A DNA stretch of 23,765 bases, taken from assembly GCA_900765465.1 (NCBI GenBank), contig CAAFRM010000262.1, positions 1 through 23,765 of the forward strand, read 5' to 3'. The notes beneath the pieces were generated by a model. That model was not told where the DNA came from, did not search any database, and saw only the letters and a program-made list of their open reading frames with translations. This document shows, piece by piece, positions 6,459 to 13,789 of this stretch (its first letter is position 1; every line of letters starts with the position of its first letter). This DNA comes from an uncultured Prevotella sp. (GTDB taxonomy: Bacteria > Bacteroidota > Bacteroidia > Bacteroidales > Bacteroidaceae). A program made the position numbers and the translations under genes.

Positions 6459-8900
6459 ATGAAAGTATTAAAATTCGGCGGAACATCAGTTGGTTCCGTA
6501 AAAAGCATCCTCAGCTTAAAACGTATCGTTGAAAATGAGGCAAAGAAACAGAGTGTAGTGGTTGTCGTGAGCGCACTTGGCGGTATCACTGACAAACTCT
6601 TGCAAACCTCTCAGCTTGCCCTCAAGGGTGATGAATCATGGAGAGTCGAATTCGATGCCATGGTTGATCGCCACCATAAGATGATAGATACCATCATCAC
6701 CGACACAGCAGATAGAGAAAATCTTTTTAAATCAGTTGATGCCCTCTTCGAACAGTTGAAGAGCATCTACTTCGGTGTGTATCTGATTCACGACCTCAGC
6801 GAGAAGACTCAGGATGCTATCGTGAGCTATGGAGAAAGACTCAGCTCGAAGATTGTTGCCACACTGATTCGTGGCGCCAAGTGGTTTGACTCACGTAACT
6901 TCATCAAGACAGCTCGCCTCAATGGCAAGGGGAAACATACCCTCGACAGCGAGTTGACTAACAAATTGGTGAAGGATACTTTCGCTGACCTTCCTCGCAT
7001 TTCTCTCGTTCCGGGTTTCATCAGCCGCGACAAAGATACAGAACGTACCACCAACCTCGGTCGTGGTGGTAGTGACTATACTGCTGCTATCATTGCTGCT
7101 GCATTGAATGCGGAAGTCCTTGAAATCTGGACTGACGTAGATGGATTTATGACAGCCGATCCACGTGTCATCAAATCAGCTTATACGATCAACGAACTGA
7201 GTTATATTGAGGCTATGGAGCTTTGCAACTTCGGTGCAAAGGTTATCTACCCTCCTACTATCTACCCAGTTTGTGTCAACAATATCCCAATCAAGGTAAA
7301 GAATACCTTCAATCCAGATGCTCCTGGTACCATTATCAAGAATAAGATAGATAGTGACCAGAAACCTATCAAGGGTATCTCTTCTATCAATGGTACTGCG
7401 CTCATCACTGTAACCGGTCTTTCCATGGTGGGTGTCATCGGTGTAAACCGCCGTATCTTTACAGCTCTTGCCAACGAGGGTATCTCTGTATTTATGGTTT
7501 CACAGGCTTCTTCAGAGAATTCAACCTCTATCGGTGTACGTGAGCAGGATGTAGAAGAAGCAGTAAACGTATTGAACCGCGAGTTCCACAACGAGATTGC
7601 AGATGGAGCTATGTATCCTATGCATGCAGAAACCGGACTTGCTACCATTGCCATCGTGGGTGAGAACATGAAGCATGCTGCAGGTATTGCCGGTAAACTC
7701 TTCGGTACACTGGGTAGAAGCGGTATTTCTGTCATTGCATGTGCTCAGGGTGCTTCTGAGACCAACATCTCTTTTGTTGTCAAGAGCGATTACTTGAGAA
7801 AGTCACTCAACGTATTGCACGACAGTTTCTTCCTTTCAGAATACAAGGTTCTCAACCTCTTTATCTGCGGTGTTGGTACCGTAGGCGGAAAATTGATTGA
7901 ACAGATCAAAAAGCAGTCTGCAGACTTGATGGAACGCAGCAAGTTGAAGTTGAATGTTGTGGGTATTGCTTCTTCCAAGAATGCCATCTTCAACCGTGAG
8001 GGACTCGACCTGGAGAACTATCAGGCAGAACTGAAGAATTCCTTGCCTAGCACACCGGAACTCCTTCGCGATACGATCCTCGCCATGAATATCTTTAATA
8101 GCGTATTCGTAGATTGTACAGCAAGCAAGGATGTTGCGACCTTATACCAGAGTCTTCTGGAGCATAACGTAAGTGTGATTGCTGCCAATAAGATTGCAGC
8201 TTCAAGCGAATATGAGAACTACGAGAAATTGAAGAAGACAGCCATTCAGCGTGGTGTATTCTTCCGTTTCGAAACCAATGTGGGTGCTGGTCTTCCTATC
8301 ATCGGAACCATCAACGACCTCCGAAATTCCGGAGATAAAATCCTTAAGATTGAGGCAGTTCTCTCAGGAACGCTCAACTTTATCTTTAATGCCATTTCAA
8401 GTGTTGTTCCATTCTCAGAGACTGTGAAACTGGCAAAGGAGAAGGGTTACAGTGAGCCAGATCCACGTATCGACCTCAGTGGCATGGATGTCATCAGAAA
8501 GCTTGTCATCCTCTCCCGTGAGGCTGGATATCGTGTAGAACAGGAAGATGTAGAAAAGAATCTTTTTGTACCTAACTCTTTCTTCAAGGGTAGCATTGAA
8601 GAGTTCTGGAAGAAACTGCCACAGCTCGATGCCGACTTTGAGGCTAAGCGCAAGACTCTGGATATGGAGCACAAGCGCTGGCGTTTCGTTGCCACCCTTG
8701 ACAAGGGAAAGACCAGTGTAGGTCTGCAGGCAGTAGGTCCGGAGCACCCATTCTACAATCTGGAAGGTTCCAACAATATCGTATTGCTCACCACAGAGCG
8801 CTACAAGGAATACCCTATGATGATTCAGGGATATGGTGCCGGTGCCAGTGTAACTGCAGCCGGTGTCTTTGCCAACATCATGAGTATTGCCAACGTTTAA
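6459..8900 (+). CDS. thrA: Bifunctional aspartate kinase / homoserine dehydrogenase
   Basis: 813 residues, the normal length for the ThrA fusion (EC 2.7.2.4 and 1.1.1.3). It catalyses the first and third steps from aspartate to homoserine in the cytoplasm. Kinase domain ~1-295: K5-F-G-G-T-S opens the ATP site, with GERLSS (~125), a GRGGSDYTAA loop (201-210) and WTDVDGFMTADPR (~224-236). Two ACT domains (~315-385 and ~396-462) are the expected site of threonine feedback control. Homoserine dehydrogenase domain ~466-813: NAD(P) motif GVGTVG (471-476), AANK (575-578), the catalytic region around ETNVGAGLP (605-613), SGTLNFIF (636-643), GYSEPDPRIDLSG (663-675) and a GYGAGASVTA end (791-800). First gene of the operon; the next start lies 33 nt after its stop. 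Confidence 0.97.
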   Translation: MKVLKFGGTSVGSVKSILSLKRIVENEAKKQSVVVVVSALGGITDKLLQTSQLALKGDESWRVEFDAMVDRHHKMIDTIITDTADRENLFKSVDALFEQLKSIYFGVYLIHDLSEKTQDAIVSYGERLSSKIVATLIRGAKWFDSRNFIKTARLNGKGKHTLDSELTNKLVKDTFADLPRISLVPGFISRDKDTERTTNLGRGGSDYTAAIIAAALNAEVLEIWTDVDGFMTADPRVIKSAYTINELSYIEAMELCNFGAKVIYPPTIYPVCVNNIPIKVKNTFNPDAPGTIIKNKIDSDQKPIKGISSINGTALITVTGLSMVGVIGVNRRIFTALANEGISVFMVSQASSENSTSIGVREQDVEEAVNVLNREFHNEIADGAMYPMHAETGLATIAIVGENMKHAAGIAGKLFGTLGRSGISVIACAQGASETNISFVVKSDYLRKSLNVLHDSFFLSEYKVLNLFICGVGTVGGKLIEQIKKQSADLMERSKLKLNVVGIASSKNAIFNREGLDLENYQAELKNSLPSTPELLRDTILAMNIFNSVFVDCTASKDVATLYQSLLEHNVSVIAANKIAASSEYENYEKLKKTAIQRGVFFRFETNVGAGLPIIGTINDLRNSGDKILKIEAVLSGTLNFIFNAISSVVPFSETVKLAKEKGYSEPDPRIDLSGMDVIRKLVILSREAGYRVEQEDVEKNLFVPNSFFKGSIEEFWKKLPQLDADFEAKRKTLDMEHKRWRFVATLDKGKTSVGLQAVGPEHPFYNLEGSNNIVLLTTERYKEYPMMIQGYGAGASVTAAGVFANIMSIANV

Positions 8901-8933
8901 TTTCGTTGTATCAATCAATAAAGGATAACAATT

Positions 8934-10184
8934 ATGAAGCATATTATCATTTTAGGCGATGGCATGGCCGACCACCCAGTGGAAAGACTGGGTGGAAAGA
9001 CCTTGCTTCAATACGCCCATACACCATATATGGATATGCTTGCCAAGAAAGGCAAGACTGGAAGACTCATTACTGTACCCGATGGTTTTCTGCCTGGTTC
9101 AGAGGTAGCCAACAGCTCTATCATGGGTTACGACCAGAATGAGGTTTACGAAGGACGCGGTCCACTGGAGGCAGCCAGCATCGGCTACGAGTTGAAGCCA
9201 ACCGACCTGGCGCTTCGCTGCAACATCATCAACGTGCAGGATGGCAAGATCATTACGCACAATGGTGGTAACCTGGAGACAGAAGATGCTGATGTACTCA
9301 TCAAGTATCTCAATGAAACCCTGGGAAAGGACTATCCTGATGTAGAATTCGTAACAGGTATCCAGTATCGCCATCTGCTCGTGGTGCATCATGGCAACAA
9401 GCACATAGAATGTGCTCCACCTCATGATCATCCTAACGAGAACTGGCATGAATTGCTCGTAAAACCTATCCTGCCGGAATCAGAAATAGAAGAGGGACAT
9501 ATCTCATGCACCGATACTGCCGCTCTTCTGAACGAGTTGATTATCAAGAGTAAGGAACTCCTGGAAAATCATCCTTTCAATATAGAACGCAAGAAGCGTG
9601 GCGAGCGTATGGCAAACCTGATCTGGCCTTGGGGCGGTGGTTATCGACCACACATGCTGACTCTTTCGCAGATGTATCCTCAAATCAAGAAGGGTTCTGT
9701 GATTTCTGCCGTTGACCTGATTCGTGGTATCGGTCATTATGCTGGTCTTCGCAACATCATCGTAGAGGGTGCCACAGGCCTTTCTGATACGAATTACGAA
9801 GGCAAGGCTGCAGCAGCTATCCAGGCTTTGAAGGATGGAGACGACTTTGTCTATGTCCATGTAGAGGCAAGTGACGAGGCTGGTCATGATGGTGATTTGG
9901 AATTAAAGCTCAAGACTATCGAATACCTCGACCAGCGCTTGATCAAACCTATCGTTGATGAGGTGAACACATGGATAGAACCTGTCTGCATTTCGGTTTT
10001 GCCAGACCATCCGACTCCAGTGGAGGTCCGCACTCACGTGAAGGAACCAGTTCCTTTCCTCATCTACTATCCAGGTATCGAACCTGATCAGGTAGAGGAA
10101 TACGATGAGGTAAGTTGTGTAAGCGGTAGCTATGGATTGCTCCAGCTGCAAGACTTCATGAAAGCCTTTATGGCAATCAATTAA
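8934..10184 (+). CDS. Phosphoglycerate-mutase-family protein, proposed homoserine kinase
   Basis: 416 residues of the archaeal-type cofactor-independent phosphoglycerate mutase (ApgM) fold in the alkaline phosphatase superfamily. Metal and catalytic residues are visible: D9 in LGDGMADHP, the nucleophile serine of GSEVANSSIMGY (probably S62), D314 and H318 in ASDEAGHDGD, D358-H359 in PDHPTP and H368 in VRTH. Lying between thrA and thrC, where a GHMP-type thrB is absent, it fits the subfamily modelled as 'proposed homoserine kinase' (TIGR02535 as I recall it), which would phosphorylate homoserine to O-phosphohomoserine for ThrC. The fold and location are direct evidence; the kinase role is a genome-context inference from the literature. 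The alternative is a glycolytic 2,3-BPG-independent phosphoglycerate mutase, as automated annotation often states. Confidence 0.88.
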   Translation: MKHIIILGDGMADHPVERLGGKTLLQYAHTPYMDMLAKKGKTGRLITVPDGFLPGSEVANSSIMGYDQNEVYEGRGPLEAASIGYELKPTDLALRCNIINVQDGKIITHNGGNLETEDADVLIKYLNETLGKDYPDVEFVTGIQYRHLLVVHHGNKHIECAPPHDHPNENWHELLVKPILPESEIEEGHISCTDTAALLNELIIKSKELLENHPFNIERKKRGERMANLIWPWGGGYRPHMLTLSQMYPQIKKGSVISAVDLIRGIGHYAGLRNIIVEGATGLSDTNYEGKAAAAIQALKDGDDFVYVHVEASDEAGHDGDLELKLKTIEYLDQRLIKPIVDEVNTWIEPVCISVLPDHPTPVEVRTHVKEPVPFLIYYPGIEPDQVEEYDEVSCVSGSYGLLQLQDFMKAFMAIN

Positions 10185-10212
10185 AAAATAACAACTTAAT
10201 GATAGTTATCCG

Positions 10213-10256
10213 AAAGCTAATCATCAAGTTCAAAGTTCAAATCTCAAAGTTCAAAG
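10213..10256 (+). repeat. Heptad-repeat intergenic element, copy B
   Basis: AAAGCTAATCATC is followed by AAGTTCA, AAGTTCA, AATCTCA, AAGTTCA. It matches copy A (5551-5594, opposite strand) at 41 of 44 positions and ends 5 nt before the preferred thrC start codon at 10262. It fills most of the 77-nt gap between the PGM-like gene and thrC inside the operon. Confidence 0.85.
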
Positions 10257-10261
10257 TAAAA

Positions 10262-11563
10262 ATGAAATATTATTCAACAAATAAAAAAGCACCAATCGCC
10301 GATTTGCACAAGGCGGTAGTTAAAGGTTTGGCAGAAGACCGTGGTCTCTATATGCCAGAAATCATCAAGAAGTTGCCACAGGACTTCTTCGACAATATCG
10401 AGAAGCTAAGCTTCCAGGAGATTGCATACAAGGTTGCTGATGCCTTCTTTGGCGAGGACGTAGATGCAGATTCTCTGAAGAAGATCGTATATGATACCTT
10501 GGCATTCGACTGCCCTGTTGTAGAGGTAGAGCCAAATATCTACTCTTTGGAGCTGTTCCATGGTCCTACACTCGCCTTCAAGGATGTAGGTGCCCGTTTT
10601 ATGGCTCGCCTGCTCCAGTACTTCGTTCGTCAGGAAGGTAAAGAGGAAGTCAACGTACTCGTAGCAACATCGGGCGATACTGGTTCTGCTGTTGCCAATG
10701 GTTTCCTCGGTGTAGAGGGAATCCACGTTTACGTGCTTTATCCAAAGGGCAAGGTGAGCAAGATTCAGGAGAGCCAGTTCACTACTCTCGGTCAGAACAT
10801 CACAGCCCTTGAGGTAGATGGCGTTTTCGATGACTGCCAGGCTTTGGTTAAGTCTGCGTTCATGGACGAGGAGTTGAACAAGCACATGAAGCTGACTTCT
10901 GCCAACTCTATCAATGTGGCTCGCTTCCTGCCTCAGGCATTCTACTATTTCAATGCATACGCCCGCATGAAGGAGAAGGGCTTGGCAGACAAGCTGGTCA
11001 TCTGCGTGCCTAGCGGTAACTTCGGTAACATCACAGCCGGACTCTTCGGTCATGAGATGGGATTGCCTATCCACCGCTTCATCGCTGCCAACAACGCCAA
11101 CGACATCTTCTACGAGTATCTGCAGACTGGCAAGTACAATCCACAGCCTAGCAAGCAGACCATCGCCAATGCCATGGACGTAGGCGACCCTTCAAACTTT
11201 GCCCGCATCTATGACCTCTACAAGGGCAACCACGATGCCATCGCTGCCTACATCAGCGGAGCTACATATAAGGATGATCAGATTGCAGACACGATGCAGA
11301 AGTGCTATAATGAAACCAAGTATGTACTTGATCCTCACGGAGCTTGTGGCTATCAGGCACTGAAGGAGCAGTTGAAGCCAGGTGAGGTTGGCGTCTTCCT
11401 GGAGACCGCTCATCCAGCCAAGTTCAAGGAGAAGGTAGACAGCATCCTCGGAACCGACATCGAAATTCCAGCCCGTCTTGCAGAGTTCATGAAGGGTGAG
11501 AAGAAGAGCATCCAGATGACCAAGGACTTTGCATCATTCAAGAATTATCTGATGAACGAATAA
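10262..11563 (+). CDS. thrC: Threonine synthase
   Basis: 433 residues from the ATG at 10262. An in-frame ATG at 10199 would add 21 residues, but these are encoded by the heptad repeat and resemble the equally artificial extension of the FAD gene; MKYYSTNKK is the usual ThrC N-terminus. The PLP-dependent enzyme (EC 4.2.3.1) converts O-phosphohomoserine to threonine and phosphate. The Schiff-base lysine is K107 in HGPTLAFKDVGARF. The ATSGDTGSAVANGF segment (135-148) and the PSGNFGN phosphate-binding loop (~250-256) are intact, as is the conserved SANSINVARFLPQ stretch. Length is normal. Third gene of the operon; the fourth starts 2 nt after its stop, so the two are almost certainly co-transcribed. 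Confidence 0.97.
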   Translation: MKYYSTNKKAPIADLHKAVVKGLAEDRGLYMPEIIKKLPQDFFDNIEKLSFQEIAYKVADAFFGEDVDADSLKKIVYDTLAFDCPVVEVEPNIYSLELFHGPTLAFKDVGARFMARLLQYFVRQEGKEEVNVLVATSGDTGSAVANGFLGVEGIHVYVLYPKGKVSKIQESQFTTLGQNITALEVDGVFDDCQALVKSAFMDEELNKHMKLTSANSINVARFLPQAFYYFNAYARMKEKGLADKLVICVPSGNFGNITAGLFGHEMGLPIHRFIAANNANDIFYEYLQTGKYNPQPSKQTIANAMDVGDPSNFARIYDLYKGNHDAIAAYISGATYKDDQIADTMQKCYNETKYVLDPHGACGYQALKEQLKPGEVGVFLETAHPAKFKEKVDSILGTDIEIPARLAEFMKGEKKSIQMTKDFASFKNYLMNE

Positions 11564-11565
11564 AA

Positions 11566-12522
11566 ATGAAAATAGTTATCTTAGACGGCTATGCAGCCAA
11601 TCCGGGCGATCTGGATTATCATCTGCTGGAACAGTTGGGAGAGGTAGTGGTTTATCCTCGCACCTCTGATGAAGAAAAAGTGGAACGTGCCAAGGATGCA
11701 GACATCATATTGTTGAACAAGGTACAGATGGATGCAGAAACATTGGCGCAGCTTCCTAACTTGAAGTACATCGGAATCCAGGCTACTGGTTTCAATGTAG
11801 TGGATATAGCTGCTGCCAAGAAACAAGGCATCGTTGTTACCAACATCCCTGCCTATAGTACGGATAGTGTGGCACAGATGACCTTTGCCCTCATCCTCGC
11901 TGTTACCAATCGTGTAGAACATTACACTCAGGAAAATAGAAATGAGCGATGGGCTTACAATAAGGATTTCTGCTATTGGGATACACCTTTAATGGAACTT
12001 GCAGGCAAAAAGCTTGGCATTATGGGATTGGGCAATATCGGTATGAAGGTTGCAAATATCGCCCGTCAGTTCGGTATGGACGTTTGCGCCTGCACCAGCA
12101 AGAACTCTTGCGACCTTCCTGAATGGATCCAAAAGGTCAGCAAGGATGGACTGCTTGCCACAAGTGATGTTCTCTCTCTGCATTGTCCTCTCTCAGATGA
12201 TACCTATCACCTTATCAATGAGGAGAGTATCGAAAAGATGAAGGATACGGCCATTCTGATGAATACCGGTCGCGGACCATTGGTAGATGAAGAGGCTGTT
12301 GCAAAGGCTTTGCACGACCAGAAACTCGGTGCTTATTGTGCGGACGTGATGAGTCAGGAACCACCTTCTAAGGAGAATCCTCTTTTTAAGGAGCCTAATG
12401 CCTATCTCACTCCTCACATTGCCTGGGCTACCTTTGAGGCTCGCAAGCGCTTGAATAGGCAGGTAGCTGCCAACGTAAAGGCTTTTCTTGAGGGAAACCC
12501 AATTAATGTGGTGAACCCATAA
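11566..12522 (+). CDS. D-2-hydroxyacid dehydrogenase (glycerate dehydrogenase-like)
   Basis: 318 residues with the two-domain layout of NAD-dependent D-2-hydroxyacid dehydrogenases. The catalytic domain halves (~1-98 and ~288-318) flank a Rossmann domain with GLGNIG (154-159). The Arg/Glu/His catalytic set is visible as R236 (NTGRGPLVDE), E265 (SQEPPS) and H284 (TPHIAW). These enzymes reduce 2-oxoacids such as hydroxypyruvate to D-2-hydroxyacids; sequence alone does not fix the substrate, though the closest named relatives I would expect are glycerate (hydroxypyruvate) dehydrogenases. The start is 2 nt after thrC, and the operon terminator follows 29 nt after its stop. Its role inside a threonine operon is not obvious. 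Confidence 0.9.
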   Translation: MKIVILDGYAANPGDLDYHLLEQLGEVVVYPRTSDEEKVERAKDADIILLNKVQMDAETLAQLPNLKYIGIQATGFNVVDIAAAKKQGIVVTNIPAYSTDSVAQMTFALILAVTNRVEHYTQENRNERWAYNKDFCYWDTPLMELAGKKLGIMGLGNIGMKVANIARQFGMDVCACTSKNSCDLPEWIQKVSKDGLLATSDVLSLHCPLSDDTYHLINEESIEKMKDTAILMNTGRGPLVDEEAVAKALHDQKLGAYCADVMSQEPPSKENPLFKEPNAYLTPHIAWATFEARKRLNRQVAANVKAFLEGNPINVVNP

Positions 12523-12550
12523 ATTGTATATTTATTTCAACAAGACAAAC

Positions 12551-12598
12551 AAACCGCTTATTCCCTAGATTTTATGGGGGATAAGCGGTTTATTTTTT
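12551..12598 (+). terminator. Intrinsic terminator of the threonine operon
   Basis: AAACCGCTTATTCCC (12551-12565) pairs with GGGGATAAGCGGTTT (12577-12591) in a 15-bp stem with one G-T pair and an 11-nt loop, followed by A and a run of seven T (12593-12599). It is a textbook strong terminator 29 nt after the last gene. Confidence 0.95.
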
Positions 12599-12600
12599 TC

Positions 12601-12674
12601 CCTTAAGGGAAAATAAAAATATCCTTAAGGAAAAATATATTTTTCTTTAAGGGTAGGAAAACTTTTCCTTAAGG
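12601..12674. repeat. Four CCTTAAGG palindromes at exact 22-bp spacing
   Basis: CCTTAAGG begins at 12601, 12623 and 12667, with CTTTAAGG at 12645, so the period is exactly 22 bp three times over. The spacers are A/T-tract rich and differ from one another. The first site is extended to the 18-bp palindrome TTTTCCCTTAAGGGAAAA (12596-12613). Units 2 and 3 together form a 30-nt inverted repeat (12623-12652) with one mismatch, which on the minus strand is followed by a T-rich stretch and may terminate the permease operon. It lies between convergent operons. Confidence 0.85.
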
Positions 12675-12743
12675 ACATTATCGCAACAGAGTAGCGTTGT
12701 ATATTTATTTCTTAGATGTAAACATCAGTTATCTCACTGGAAT

Positions 12744-13784
12744 CTATCGTCTTCTTACCAGAATATAGATGATAACAGGTGCACCAAAAAGAGGAGTAAC
12801 GGCATTGAGCGGAACGATTCCCCCATCTGATGGCAGCGAACAGAGAAGATTACATAGAAGGGCAATAGCCGCCCCCATCAGCATTGTAACAGGCAGAAGC
12901 GGTCGATGATTTTCTGTACCAACCAGAAGACGTGCTATATGAGGTGTGGCAAGTCCAATAAAGGCTATAGGGCCACAAAAAGCAGTAACTACTGCAGTAA
13001 GCATACCCGTTATGACGAGCAGGGCTATTCGGAGTTTCCTGATAGGAAAGCCAAGATTCTCCGCATATTGCTCTCCCAACAGCATTGCATTAAGTGGCTT
13101 GATGAGTAAAAGGGAGACCAACAGACCGAGGATGGCAAATGTCACAAACCATCTCACCTCGTCCATAGAAACATTGCCGAAACTTCCCATTCCCCATATC
13201 AGATAGGATTTCACACCTTCTGCCGTACTGAAGAAATTCAATAACGAGATGGCGCTGCTGGCAAGATAACCTACCATCAAACCGATAATAAGAAGGACAG
13301 TATGACTTCTAACAATGGCAGAGAAAGCTGTGATGATTCCCATCACCAGCATTGCTCCTGCAAAAGCTGACACCAGAATTGCCATGAATCCACCAATAGC
13401 ATAACCACATTCTCCATCCAGAAAACCCAGACAAAGATGATCCAGACTTATGTTGCCTCCAAAGGCTAACATAACGATGGCAACAGCCAATCCTGCTCCA
13501 CTGCTGATTCCAAAAACATCCGGTCCAGCCAGAGGATTTCGGAAAGCCGTCTGGAGCAGTAAACCGCTTGTGGCAAGAGCTGCACCAGAAAGCAAAGCTG
13601 TGATGGCTTGCGGAAGACGCGATTCGAGGATAATATAGCCATAAGTATCAGAGACAGCCTGATTCCCCGTCAATGCACCTACCACCTCCCTGTAGGGAAT
13701 GCTGACGCTACCCCATACCAAATTGCCGGAGAACAACAGCATGATGGCAACTGCCAAGACAATAGAGATAATGACTTTGTTCAT
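12744..13784 (-). CDS. FecCD-family ABC transporter permease (iron-siderophore or cobalamin type)
   Basis: 346 residues, the usual length for BtuC/FecCD/FhuB-type permeases, with about nine to ten hydrophobic segments. The first begins at residue 4. The family signature ATSGLLLQTAFRNPLAGPDVFG (key residues SG, Q, RNPLA, P, G; ~71-92) is intact, followed by GISSGAGLAVA. The cytoplasmic coupling region near GPIAFIGLATPHIARLL (about residue 270) is also typical. It forms the inner-membrane channel that receives substrate from the lipoprotein encoded 5 nt upstream. No ATPase gene follows: its stop (TAG, 12744-12746) faces the end of the threonine operon. The cargo cannot be told from the sequence; iron-siderophore, heme and cobalamin are all possible. 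Confidence 0.92.
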   Translation of the reverse strand: MNKVIISIVLAVAIMLLFSGNLVWGSVSIPYREVVGALTGNQAVSDTYGYIILESRLPQAITALLSGAALATSGLLLQTAFRNPLAGPDVFGISSGAGLAVAIVMLAFGGNISLDHLCLGFLDGECGYAIGGFMAILVSAFAGAMLVMGIITAFSAIVRSHTVLLIIGLMVGYLASSAISLLNFFSTAEGVKSYLIWGMGSFGNVSMDEVRWFVTFAILGLLVSLLLIKPLNAMLLGEQYAENLGFPIRKLRIALLVITGMLTAVVTAFCGPIAFIGLATPHIARLLVGTENHRPLLPVTMLMGAAIALLCNLLCSLPSDGGIVPLNAVTPLFGAPVIIYILVRRR

Positions 13785-13789
13785 GGTTT

